Source of the DNA: Nocardioides sp. WS12
GTDB lineage: Bacteria; Actinomycetota; Actinomycetes; Propionibacteriales; Nocardioidaceae
Assembly: GCF_014108865.1 (NCBI RefSeq)
Contig: NZ_CP053928.1
Coordinates: forward strand, 2,480,001-2,544,000
Direction: 5' to 3'
DNA: 64,000 nucleotides
The translations under genes were made by a program, and so were the position numbers. Each line of letters begins with the position of its first letter. The stretch's first letter is position 1. Of this stretch, positions 9,543 through 17,793 are shown piece by piece. The notes beneath the pieces were generated by a model, which saw only the letters and a program-made list of their open reading frames with translations, was not told the DNA's origin and searched no databases.

Positions 9543-11579
9543 ATGAGCTCCATGCCTGACGCTGCTGCCACGCCCGACAAGGCCTCGCACGCCAAGGATC
9601 GCCCTTGGGTGATGCGGACCTACGCCGGCCACTCGACGGCCGAGGCGTCCAACGCCCTGTACCGCGGCAACCTGGCCAAGGGCCAGACCGGCCTGTCGGT
9701 CGCGTTCGACCTCCCGACCCAGACCGGCTACGACCCCGACTCGATCATGTCGCGCGGCGAGGTCGGCAAGGTCGGCGTACCCGTCCCGCACCTCGGCGAG
9801 ATGCGCAAGCTCTTCAAGGACATCCCGCTCACGGGGATGAACACGTCGATGACGATCAACGCCGTCGCGATGTGGATGCTCGCGATGTACCAGGTGGCCG
9901 CCGAGGAGCAGAACCCCGGCGTGGACCCCGCCGAGGTCGCCAAGCAGCTCGCCGGCACGACCCAGAACGACATCATCAAGGAGTACCTCTCGCGCGGGAC
10001 CTACGTGTTCCCGCCCGAGCACTCCCTGCGGCTGATCGCCGACATGATCGCCTACACGGTCCACCAGATCCCGAACTGGAACCCGATCAACGTCTGCAGC
10101 TACCACCTGCAGGAGGCGGGCGCGACGCCCGTGCAGGAGATCTCCTACGCCATGTGTACGGCGATCGCCGTGCTCGACCAGGTGAAGGCCTCCGGCCAGG
10201 TGTCCGACGACGACTTCGAGAAGGTCGTCGGCCGGATCTCCTTCTTCGTCAATGCGGGCGTCCGCTTCGTCGAGGAGACGTGCAAGATGCGCGCCTTCAA
10301 TGTGCTGTGGGACGAGATCACTCGCGAGCGGTACGGCGTCCAGGACCCGAAGATGCGCCGCTTCCGCTATGGCGTGCAGGTCAACAGCCTGGGTCTGACC
10401 GAGGCGCAGCCCGAGAACAACGTCCAGCGGATCGTGCTGGAGATGCTCGGCGTCACGCTCAGCAAGAACGCCCGCGCTCGTGCGCTCCAGCTTCCTGCGT
10501 GGAACGAGGCGCTGGGTCTGCCGCGGCCGTGGGACCAGCAGTGGTCGCTGCGGCTGCAGCAGGTGCTGGCCTTCGAGTCCGACCTGCTGGAGTACGAGGA
10601 CATCTTCGACGGCAGCCACGTCATCGAGGCCAAGGTCGCCGAACTGGTGGCCGGCGCGAAGGCCGAGATGGACCGGGTACAGGCGATGGGCGGCGCGATC
10701 GCTGCCGTTGAATCCGGCTACATGAAGTCCGAGCTCGTCTCCGCGCACGCTGCGCGGCGTGGTCGGATCGAGGCCGGCGAGGAGATCATCGTCGGCGTCA
10801 ACAAGTACGAGACCACCGAGGCGTCGCCCCTGACCGCCAACCTCGACGACGCGATCATGGCCGCCGACCCCCAGGCCGAGGCATCGGCCCTGGCGTCGAT
10901 GAAGGCCTGGAAGGAACAGCGCGACGAGGCAGAGGTTGCCGCGGCGCTGCAGGCCCTGGCCGAGGCTGCCAAGACCGACGAGAACCTGATGGCCGTGACC
11001 CTGCGCGCGGTCCGCGCCGGTGCGACCACGGGGGAGTGGGCCGGCACCCTGCGCGAGGTGTTCGGCGAGTTCCGTGCGCCCACGGGCGTGGCCGGAGCTG
11101 TCGGCGTTGCCGAGGCCGGTGCCGAGCTGACCGCCGTACGCGACGCCGTGAAGGCGACCGGTGACGAGCTCGGCGGGCGTCTGCGCCTGCTGGTCGGCAA
11201 GCCCGGTCTCGACGGACACTCGAACGGTGCCGAGCAGGTCGCCGTCCGCGCCCGCGATGCCGGGTTCGAGGTCATCTACCAGGGCATCCGCCTCACTCCC
11301 GAGCAGATCGTGGCGGCTGCGGTCTCCGAGGACGTCCACTGCGTGGGCCTGTCGATCCTGTCCGGCTCGCACATGGAGCTGGTGCCCGCCGTACTCGACG
11401 GCCTGAAGGCCGCGGGCATGGGCGACGTGCCGGTCATCGTCGGCGGCATCATCCCGGAGTCTGACGGCAAGCGCCTCGAGGAACTGGGTGTCGCTGCTGT
11501 CTACACGCCCAAGGACTTCGGCCTGACCGAGATCATGGGCGGCATCGTCAACGTGATCCGCAAGGCCAACGGCCTCTGA
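9543..11579 (+). CDS. ecm: Ethylmalonyl-CoA mutase (MeaA/Ecm type)
   Basis: A 678-residue adenosylcobalamin-dependent acyl-CoA mutase with both domains on one chain. The N-terminal TIM-barrel mutase domain starts RTYAGHSTAEASNALYR and contains FDLPTQTGYDPDS. The C-terminal B12 domain has the base-off signature DGHSNG, then GLSILSGSH and GG. Sequence style and the single-chain layout match actinobacterial MeaA, now known as ethylmalonyl-CoA mutase (ethylmalonyl- to methylsuccinyl-CoA). The ccr gene, MeaB and an epimerase in the same window support that substrate. A methylmalonyl- or isobutyryl-CoA mutase cannot be fully excluded by reading alone. Confidence 0.9.
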   Translation: MSSMPDAAATPDKASHAKDRPWVMRTYAGHSTAEASNALYRGNLAKGQTGLSVAFDLPTQTGYDPDSIMSRGEVGKVGVPVPHLGEMRKLFKDIPLTGMNTSMTINAVAMWMLAMYQVAAEEQNPGVDPAEVAKQLAGTTQNDIIKEYLSRGTYVFPPEHSLRLIADMIAYTVHQIPNWNPINVCSYHLQEAGATPVQEISYAMCTAIAVLDQVKASGQVSDDDFEKVVGRISFFVNAGVRFVEETCKMRAFNVLWDEITRERYGVQDPKMRRFRYGVQVNSLGLTEAQPENNVQRIVLEMLGVTLSKNARARALQLPAWNEALGLPRPWDQQWSLRLQQVLAFESDLLEYEDIFDGSHVIEAKVAELVAGAKAEMDRVQAMGGAIAAVESGYMKSELVSAHAARRGRIEAGEEIIVGVNKYETTEASPLTANLDDAIMAADPQAEASALASMKAWKEQRDEAEVAAALQALAEAAKTDENLMAVTLRAVRAGATTGEWAGTLREVFGEFRAPTGVAGAVGVAEAGAELTAVRDAVKATGDELGGRLRLLVGKPGLDGHSNGAEQVAVRARDAGFEVIYQGIRLTPEQIVAAAVSEDVHCVGLSILSGSHMELVPAVLDGLKAAGMGDVPVIVGGIIPESDGKRLEELGVAAVYTPKDFGLTEIMGGIVNVIRKANGL

Positions 11580-11592
11580 CGGAGACCAGCGG

Positions 11593-13535
11593 TCAGCGGC
11601 GCAGCATGACGCCACCGGCGAACGCGACGACGGATCCGACGACGACGAACGGCAGGCCGATCGGGACGCTGCTGGCCACCAGGACGCCGACGCCGCAGGC
11701 TGCCGCGACGATGGCGCCGGTCCGCACCAGGCGCCCGCCCCCGGTCAGGCCCAGCAGCATCAGGGCCGTGCTGAGGACGAGCAGTGCCAGCAGGGCGCCG
11801 GCCGCGGTGGTCATCACGGCGTCGGAGTTGGGCATCTGGCCCGCGTTCGCTTCGTCGGCGACCTGACGCACGGCGGACTCGATGGTGCTGCTGTCGAACT
11901 CGGGCGCCATCGCCCACAGGATGATTCCGGGCAGGATCACGCAGACCCCGAGGAGCACGGTGACCACCGCCCAGAGACGGCGGTTGTTCTCCGCGTGCTG
12001 GGTGAAGCTGGCCTCGGCCTCGATGCTGCCCGTGGCCGACGTCGCACGAACCTGCACCCGGCGCGACGCGGTCTCCCCGCCGGCGGGACGGGCGTGTTCG
12101 ATCACCATCCCCGCACGGGCCGCCTGCCCGGGCGGGACCAGCAGGACGTCGGGCTGGAAGGCCAGCCGGGCCGTGCCGTACTCGTCTGCGCCGCTGAGCC
12201 GGACGTGGAGCGGTTCGGCGCCCCGCCGGTTGTCCACGTCGACCGTGAACTCGCCCTTGCGGCCCTTCGTGGCCAGATGTTCGGGGTGGACGTGGAGCGC
12301 TGCTGACGTGATGGGGTCGGGGCGGGACGAGAGTTCGAGCGTGCCCGTGGCTTCGGCCTCCTGGCCGTCGTCGCTGACAGCGGTGACCGAGAAGGCGCGG
12401 GACTCCGTTGCGCCGCGCGCGGGCAGCGAGGTCTCGAGGACGACGCGGACGTAGCCCAGGGTGCCCGCCTGGACGGCGACCCGGGTGTGGTCGAACTGGA
12501 ACCGGACCTTCCCGCCCGGATCCCGGCCGCTGAGGTTGAACTTCACCAGTGCGCGGCCGCCACGGTTGTCGAGGACGACGTTGACGGCCGTCGTACCGGT
12601 GTCGACCAGCGCGGGCGCCGCCGGCTCGAGTCGCACCCGGACCGGCAGGCTGTCCGGTGGCGCAGCGGTGCTCTGCGCGACGGTGACCGCGACCGACACG
12701 GCGCCCTCGGGATCCGTCGCCGTGATCGTCAGTTGCCGGGAGATGTCCTTGCCCGGCGGCGGCGCCGGGGCCGAGAAACGGACGGTCGCCTCCGCCGTCC
12801 CGCCGGCGGGCAGGTCGATGGTCGACGGGATGAACCCGACGCGGACGACGTCCTCCGGGTCGCTGGCGCTGAGGACGTAGCGGCGGTCGAAGTTGGCTGC
12901 GCGGTTGTCGAGCTGCACGGTGAACGTGCCCTCGGCGACGTCGGCGAGGCGGACCACCTGGGGGTGGGCGCTGGCGAGGGCCTGCGGCCCTGCCCGCGGT
13001 ACGACGACCTCGATCTCCAGCGGCGTGACCTGCGTCGGGTCGGTGGACGACCGGATCAGGATCGGCATCGTCACCCGTTGGGCGATGGCCGTCACGCCCG
13101 GCCGCACGGCAAGCGTGACCACGACGGTCCGCACGGTGGCCGGCAACAGGTTGCTCTCGCTGTGGACGAGGGTCAGCCAGGGCGGCGGATCCGCCAGGTG
13201 GATCACGTAGGCGTCGACGATGGTCGAATCGTTCTTGATCGACACCTCGAAGATCGCCGGAGCCTCCGGCGACACGATCACTTCGGTCTGTGTCAGTGAC
13301 GCCGCTGGTGGCAGCACACGGTCGCGTCGGGGCGCGTCGACTGGTGGCCGGACCGGGGTGTCCGGTCGGGTCCCGGGCGGCGTGGGCGGGGGAGGCGGAG
13401 AACCGGGCCACCGCCCGACGGCGGCACCGGGATGCTGGTGGTGACGCTCCAGCCCAGGTACGTGTCGCAGACATGACAGAAGGCGGCCTCGCCGTTCTCC
13501 GGCGTGCCACATGTCCGGCAAACCCGTTCGGCCAC
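11593..13535 (-). pseudogene. Zinc-ribbon / Ig-like repeat membrane protein, frame broken at a C5 tract
   Basis: The N-terminus (ATG at 13535) reads MAERVCRTCGTPENGEAAFC plus HVC, a four-Cys zinc ribbon, then a Pro-rich linker. That frame runs into unrelated sequence and stops near 13293. The continuing protein is in another frame: tandem Ig-like/NEW3-like repeats (four or five, from about SLTQTEVIVSPEAPAIFEVS) and two to four C-terminal membrane helices, ending at 11593. Adding one C to the CCCCC tract at 13388-13392 (minus strand) joins both frames into one reading of roughly 648 residues through a PPPTPPGTRP linker. Either a single-base deletion, a read error or frameshifting is involved. 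Similar zinc-ribbon proteins exist in actinobacteria; function is unknown. Confidence 0.75.
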
Positions 13536-13658
13536 CAGTCATCCCGTCGGTCAGGCCCGTTGTCCTACTGATCCTTCCCGCATCGTCCCACTCAGGGAAC
13601 GGTCCATGGGGCAGAACTGTCCGCCCGACCGGGCAGGCCGCGCGCAGCGACCGTGGGA

Positions 13659-14018
13659 TCAGCCCGCGTCGATGACCTTCGCGACCGACGCGGGGTCGCG
13701 CCCCACGACCGTCGTACCGTCGGTGGCGGTGATGATCGGTCGCTGGATGAGCTTCGGTTCGGCGTTCATCAGGGTCACCCACTCCGCGCGGTGCGCGGCG
13801 TCGCGGGCCGGGAGGGTGACGCCGAGCCGGGAGGCGTCGGCGGTGCGGGCGATGTCCCACGGCTCCAGGCCGAGGCGGGTGAGCACGTCCTCGAGCTCGG
13901 CGACTGTGGGCGGGTCGTCGAGGTAGCGGCGCACGACGTACTCCACGCCCGACGCCTGCAACTCGCTCTCGGCGGTGCGGCACTTCGAGCACGACGGGTT
14001 CAGCCAGATCTCGATCAC
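13659..14018 (-). CDS. ArsC/Spx-family glutaredoxin-like reductase
   Basis: A 119-residue protein of the arsenate-reductase (ArsC/YffB) thioredoxin-fold family. The N-terminus reads IEIWLNPSCSKCR, giving a C10-x2-C13 pair; the C-terminal half has LIQRPIITATDGTTVVGRDP, the family's RPI loop. No other arsenic genes are nearby, so substrate is open; many such proteins are general disulfide reductases. It is divergent from the small Cys-rich gene and shares the intergenic region that holds the iron box. Confidence 0.85.
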   Translation of the reverse strand: MIEIWLNPSCSKCRTAESELQASGVEYVVRRYLDDPPTVAELEDVLTRLGLEPWDIARTADASRLGVTLPARDAAHRAEWVTLMNAEPKLIQRPIITATDGTTVVGRDPASVAKVIDAG

Positions 14019-14075
14019 CGCCGCACCCTAGCGTCGGACATGTCCTGCGACACACCGTGACGCCGGTCACGTTGG

Positions 14076-14094
14076 TTAGGTCTGCCTAGCCTCA
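14076..14094. promoter_or_regulatory. Candidate IdeR/DtxR iron box
   Basis: TTAGGTCTGCCTAGCCTCA matches the 19-bp IdeR/DtxR consensus (TTAGGTTAGGCTAACCTAA) at 14 positions, with both TTAGG and CCT half-site cores kept. It lies 19 bases before the small GTG gene at 14113 and upstream of ferritin. In mycobacteria IdeR activates the ferritin gene bfrB, so an iron box here is functionally sensible. Binding is inferred. Confidence 0.6.
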
Positions 14095-14112
14095 ATCGCT
14101 TACCCTTTTTCC

Positions 14113-14304
14113 GTGGGCAACAAGAAGGGGAAGCTGAAGCTCCCCAAGACCAAGTGCTGCGTTTCGAAGTCGAAGTGCGGCCGCTGCCCCCTGCGCATGC
14201 TCAAGGAAGGCACGCTGCCCTCCGGCTACACCGTCAAGAAGCGCGTCCTGGTGCGCGCGGACGGCAAGAAGGTCACGAAGAAGGGCCTGCAGAAGGCCGC
14301 GTGA
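14113..14304 (+). CDS. Small basic Cys-rich conserved protein
   Basis: A 63-residue, strongly basic protein starting with GTG. It has four cysteines in the compact pattern KCCVSKSKCGRCPLRM, followed by a Lys/Arg-rich tail (TVKKRVLVRADGKKVTKKG). The Cys pattern could bind zinc or an iron-sulfur cluster. It lies 19 bases before the ferritin gene and just after the iron box, so it is probably co-transcribed with ferritin. Small proteins of this appearance recur in actinobacteria, but I recognise no function. Confidence 0.78.
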   Translation: MGNKKGKLKLPKTKCCVSKSKCGRCPLRMLKEGTLPSGYTVKKRVLVRADGKKVTKKGLQKAA

Positions 14305-14323
14305 GGTTCGCTAGGGTTGTCGC

Positions 14324-14854
14324 ATGGCTGCCCCTCGATTCACCGACCAGCTCAACGCCCAGATCGGCAATGAGTTCGCCGCGCACAACCAGTACCTCGC
14401 GTGCGCCGTCTACTACGACTCGCTGACGATGCCCCAGCTGGCGGCGTTCTTCTACGCCCAGGCGCTCGAGGAGCGCGAGCACGCGATGATGATGGTGCAG
14501 TACCTGCTGGACACCGATGCGGACGTCGCCATTCCTGGCGTCGACGCCCCGGTCTCCGTGTTCGACGACATCACGGCTCCGATCCAGCTCGCCCTCGCGC
14601 AGGAGAAGAAGGTGACCGAGCAGATCTACGGCCTGCTCCGGATCGCGCGTGACGAGAGCGACTTCGCGTCTGAACAGTTCATGCAGTGGTTCATCAAGGA
14701 GCAGGTCGAGGAGGTCGCCACCATGAACGACCTGCTCGCCGTCGTGAGCCGCAGCAAGGACGACATCAACGCGATCGAGCAGTGGGTCGCTCGCGAGCAG
14801 GGTGGCGGCGCCACGGACCCGACCGCGCCGCCTGCGGCCGGTGGCGCTGCCTGA
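14324..14854 (+). CDS. Ferritin (non-heme, BfrB-like)
   Basis: A 176-residue ferritin forming a cytoplasmic iron-storage shell. Likely ferroxidase ligands are E17, E50, H53, E94 and Q127 within NEFAAHNQY, EEREH, AQEKK and KEQVEE; no heme-ligand methionine typical of bacterioferritin is evident. The C-terminus is a Gly/Ala/Pro tail beyond the four-helix core. It starts 19 bases after the small Cys-rich gene and downstream of an IdeR-like box, indicating iron-dependent control. Confidence 0.93.
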   Translation: MAAPRFTDQLNAQIGNEFAAHNQYLACAVYYDSLTMPQLAAFFYAQALEEREHAMMMVQYLLDTDADVAIPGVDAPVSVFDDITAPIQLALAQEKKVTEQIYGLLRIARDESDFASEQFMQWFIKEQVEEVATMNDLLAVVSRSKDDINAIEQWVAREQGGGATDPTAPPAAGGAA

Positions 14855-14863
14855 TCCTGGCGG

Positions 14864-15454
14864 TCAGGCCAGCGTCGGCTTGGCGTGGCGGCGGCGGTAG
14901 AGCACCACGGCGATGACGCCGCCGGCGGCGACCCCGGCGAGCCCGCCGATCCAGCCTCCGAGGAGACCGCCGATCGTGCCGAGCGCCAGGACGATGCAGA
15001 GCATCGCCATGTTGAAGAACATCTCGCGGAAGTAGATCCGCGAGAAGCTCTCGGTCGGCTGCGCCGACGTCGTCGGTACGACGGCCGCCGCTGCCGCTGC
15101 CGCGACAGGTGCGGCCGCGGGCGCCTCGGCCGCTGCGCTCAGCGGGATCGCCTTGACCACGGCCGTCGCGGACAGCCGCCCGTAGATGTGCGGGAACGTC
15201 TCACTTCCACCTGGCACAGCCGGCTCCTCGACCACGGGCACGTCGAGCAGGTCGGTGTCGATCTGCAGCAGCACCAGCGGCTCGCTCACGTCGCCGTAGA
15301 AGCGCTCCCGCACGGCCGTCCACTGATCGGCCCGGCTGGCGTGGATGAAGCCCTCCTCCGCCAGCGTCCGGCCCAGCGTGGACGTCGTGTACGCACCCGA
15401 CTCCTGGGCAGCCGCCCAGTCCGAGGCGAGCGCGAGGTGGAAGATCGTGGCCAT
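14864..15454 (-). CDS. DUF952 protein with C-terminal membrane anchor
   Basis: A 196-residue protein. Residues 1 to about 105 form a DUF952 domain (MATIFHLALASDWAAAQESG, then GFIHASRADQ and YGRLSATAVVKAIPL). An Ala/Pro linker leads to a hydrophobic region near residues 145-180 (two helices, rich in GG) and a basic RRRHAK end. DUF952 proteins are usually stand-alone cytosolic domains of about 110 residues, so the membrane tail is unusual. Function unknown. It is convergent with ferritin. Confidence 0.8.
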   Translation of the reverse strand: MATIFHLALASDWAAAQESGAYTTSTLGRTLAEEGFIHASRADQWTAVRERFYGDVSEPLVLLQIDTDLLDVPVVEEPAVPGGSETFPHIYGRLSATAVVKAIPLSAAAEAPAAAPVAAAAAAAVVPTTSAQPTESFSRIYFREMFFNMAMLCIVLALGTIGGLLGGWIGGLAGVAAGGVIAVVLYRRRHAKPTLA

Positions 15455-15606
15455 CGTCGTACTCCCGAGGTCAGTGGTCGGACGTAGCGCGGCAGATCGG
15501 CAACGCTGTCAACAATCGCGCACATGCGCGGTTGTGACGTCAGATCCTGCCAGTTCGGCGACCACAACCGTGCACAAGTGCGATCTTGCGCAGGTCGTGG
15601 AACAAC

Positions 15607-15945
15607 TCAGGCCGCGCCGCGTTGGTGGTCCAGAGCGTCGATCACTTCTCCGACGCGCTCCACGACGGTCAGGAACCGATCGTGATCTCGTTGACCTCGA
15701 GTGCGTCGGTCGCCCGGAACGTCCCGCTCGGCCCGCGTCATCGCTCGCTTGAGCGCTTCTGATTCGCTGGCTGGGACGGTTGCGGACATCGCTGCCATGC
15801 CGTCGCGCGCTGGCCCGAACTCCAACCGCAGCATCACGCTGAACAGTACGGCGGCTGACTCGCCGAGGACAGTGATGCCTTCGAGCGACGCGAGATCGCA
15901 GTCGAACCTGTGTGGAGTGGGGGCGGCCTTCTTCGGAGACGACAT
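15607..15945 (-). CDS. Hypothetical 112-residue protein
   Basis: Not recognised. The ATG at 15945 has a strong ribosome site (AAGGAAG) 5 bases upstream and divides non-conserved upstream sequence from a coherent N-terminus, MSSPKKAAPTPHRFDCDLAS. The middle is moderately hydrophobic (GESAAVLFSVMLRLEFGP) and the C-terminal third is charged and helical (ALKRAMTRAERD, VVERVGEVIDALDHQ). GC at third positions is less extreme than in neighbours, which may indicate acquired DNA. Divergent from the pentapeptide-repeat gene. Confidence 0.55.
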   Translation of the reverse strand: MSSPKKAAPTPHRFDCDLASLEGITVLGESAAVLFSVMLRLEFGPARDGMAAMSATVPASESEALKRAMTRAERDVPGDRRTRGQRDHDRFLTVVERVGEVIDALDHQRGAA

Positions 15946-16086
15946 TGGACTTCCTTCCCTTGGGTGTGGTCGACGTCGCCACGCTTGCAGTCGGGACCGA
16001 CAAGGGTGGCCGTACAAGGCACATTGCGGGGAGAGGTGTGGAAAACCCATCGCGGGATCGACGTGGAGCGAGGGCAGACTGTCGCC

Positions 16087-16506
16087 ATGACGCAATCGGC
16101 ACGCGCCCGCTGGGCGGCGCTCTCGCGCGGAGTCGTGAGCAATGAGAGTTTCCCAGGCTCGGACCTCACCTCGGTCGTGGCGGGGGCAATGGTGTTCGAG
16201 CACGTCGACCTCAGCAGAGCCGACTTGCGGCTGGCAACCATGCGCGCGTTCTTCAAGATGTGCTCGTTCGCGGGCGCCAATCTTCGGGGCGCCAATCTAC
16301 GTGGAGCGACCTTTGCTGGGTGCGACCTGACGGGCGCTGACCTGCGTGATGCTGATCTGAGAGACGCGCGGTTCTCGTACGTCAACACGGGATCTGACAA
16401 CGGTCGCACGAACCTCACCGGCGTCCGGTTCGAGGGCGCGGACCTGGCGGGTGCCTCCTTCGATCGAGTGATCGGCTACGTGGCGTTGAACGATGAAGGC
16501 GCCTGA
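16087..16506 (+). CDS. Pentapeptide-repeat protein
   Basis: A 139-residue protein with about eight A(D/N)LxX pentapeptide units from residue 35 (DLSRADLRLA, GANLRGANLRGATFAGCDLT, GADLRDADLRDARFSY), then two more near the C-terminus (RFEGADLAGASFD). Such repeats form a right-handed quadrilateral beta helix; some mimic DNA and bind gyrase, most are uncharacterised. It is a lone gene between the hypothetical gene and nucS. Confidence 0.82.
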   Translation: MTQSARARWAALSRGVVSNESFPGSDLTSVVAGAMVFEHVDLSRADLRLATMRAFFKMCSFAGANLRGANLRGATFAGCDLTGADLRDADLRDARFSYVNTGSDNGRTNLTGVRFEGADLAGASFDRVIGYVALNDEGA

Positions 16507-16661
16507 CAGAGGCGGCCATTCGCTCGTGCCAAGTCTCCGGGACCGCGTCTCGACGACGACCTCGTTGTGCTGCTGCTGGAGACAAATGGCGTCGTGGGTG
16601 AGTTCGGGCTGGGTCTGATCTGGCCGATCGAGCGGATTGCGGCCGACAACATCTCGTCCGG

Positions 16662-17360
16662 TCAGAAGAGCCGGTCGGACGGGTCGTCCAGACCGCGGAG
16701 CGCGTCGTAGTCGACCACGGCGCACGTGATGCCGCGGTCCTCGGCCAGGACGCGCGCCTGCGGCTTGATCTCCTGGGCGGCGAAGATGCCGCGGACCGCA
16801 CCCTTGCCGGTCAGCAGGGGATCGCGGTTGAGGAGTTCTAGGTAGCGGGTGAGCTGCTCGACGCCGTCGATGTCGCCGCGGCGCTTGATCTCGACCGCGA
16901 CGCTCAGGCCGTCGACGTCGCGGCACATCAGGTCGACCGGTCCGATCGCGGTGGGGAACTCGCGTCGTACCAGCGTCAGGCCCTCGTGGAGGGTGCCCGG
17001 GTGGTCGGCGAGCATCTCCTGCAGGTGCTTCTCGACGCCGTCCTTCTGCAGACCGGGGTCGATGCCCAGGTCGTGGGAGGAGTCGTGGAGGAGTTCCTCG
17101 ATCAGGATCCGCAGCGTGTCGGGCGTCGCGCCCTTGGCCGCCTTCGCGGTCACGGTCCATTCGATCTGGCCGTCGTCGGTCTTGCCCTCGCGCACCGTGC
17201 ACGGCGGGGACATCCAGTTCAGCGGCTTGTAGGAGCCTCCGTCGGAGTGCACCAGCACCGAGCCGTCCGACTTGAGCATGAGCACCCGCGTCGCCATCGG
17301 CAGGTGTGCGCTCAAGCGTCCGGCGTAATCCACCTGGCAGCGTGCCACGACAAGTCTCAC
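16662..17360 (-). CDS. nucS: Endonuclease NucS (mismatch repair)
   Basis: A 232-residue NucS/EndoMS, the mismatch-specific endonuclease that replaces MutS/MutL in most actinobacteria. The N-terminal DNA-binding domain reads [20 protein letters not shown] with [11 protein letters not shown]; the RecB-like catalytic domain has D143, E157 and K159 ([16 protein letters not shown]). Start chosen at GTG 17360 because homology begins at VRLVVA. Divergent from the DUF167 gene, 25 bases away. Confidence 0.95.
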   Translation of the reverse strand: MRLVVARCQVDYAGRLSAHLPMATRVLMLKSDGSVLVHSDGGSYKPLNWMSPPCTVREGKTDDGQIEWTVTAKAAKGATPDTLRILIEELLHDSSHDLGIDPGLQKDGVEKHLQEMLADHPGTLHEGLTLVRREFPTAIGPVDLMCRDVDGLSVAVEIKRRGDIDGVEQLTRYLELLNRDPLLTGKGAVRGIFAAQEIKPQARVLAEDRGITCAVVDYDALRGLDDPSDRLF

Positions 17361-17385
17361 GGGCGATGAATCTACAGTCCGGGTT

Positions 17386-17700
17386 GTGGAGATCGAGCCC
17401 GACCGTCCGTGGTGGCGTCCCGAGTCGACGGATGGGGTCGGTAGTACGGCGACCTGGCTGCTCTCGGTGCGTGTGCAGCCCGGCGCCTCGCGCACCGACG
17501 TGGTCGGTCCAACGGGCGTCGATGGTGCCGAACTGAAGATCCGTCTCGCCTCGCCACCGGTCGACGGCCGGGCGAACGAGGAGTTGTTACGCTGGCTGGC
17601 CCGGGAGGTCGGCGTACCGAAGTCAGCAGTCACGCTGGTGCGGGGCCAGACGTCTCGCTCGAAGGTAGTGAGGATCGACCTGTCGGCTCGGCGGGGCTGA
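17386..17700 (+). CDS. DUF167 (YggU-family) protein
   Basis: A 104-residue DUF167 domain, visible as [36 protein letters not shown] and SRSKVVRID. The fold is a small alpha/beta domain of unknown role. GTG start at 17386. It is 93 bases upstream of the hydroxyacyl-CoA dehydrogenase, which has its own likely promoter. Confidence 0.88.
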   Translation: MEIEPDRPWWRPESTDGVGSTATWLLSVRVQPGASRTDVVGPTGVDGAELKIRLASPPVDGRANEELLRWLAREVGVPKSAVTLVRGQTSRSKVVRIDLSARRG

Positions 17701-17746
17701 CCTCGACCAGCGGACGTGTGATGTCCCTCTCGTTGTGTCCAGATTG

Positions 17747-17760
17747 TTACCGACGGGTAG
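17747..17760. promoter_or_regulatory. TTAC-N6-GTAG box before hbd
   Basis: TTACCGACGGGTAG, an imperfect dyad 33 bases before the hbd ATG. It fits the palindromic pattern TTACYSRYSRGTAA with one mismatch and overlaps a possible -10 (TAGTCA, 17758-17763). Related boxes lie before ccr, thiolase and ecm. Confidence 0.5.
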
Positions 17761-17793
17761 TCACGGGCCCCTTCGACTGCGAGAATCCGGGCC

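Noticed and set aside
9543..11579. Methylmalonyl-CoA mutase small/large subunit
   Set aside because: Both mutase and B12 domains are on one chain of MeaA style and Ccr is nearby, so ethylmalonyl-CoA mutase fits better.
15607..16506. A possible small genomic island (hypothetical plus pentapeptide-repeat gene)
   Set aside because: Slightly different base use, but no mobility genes, direct repeats or clear borders; too short to judge.
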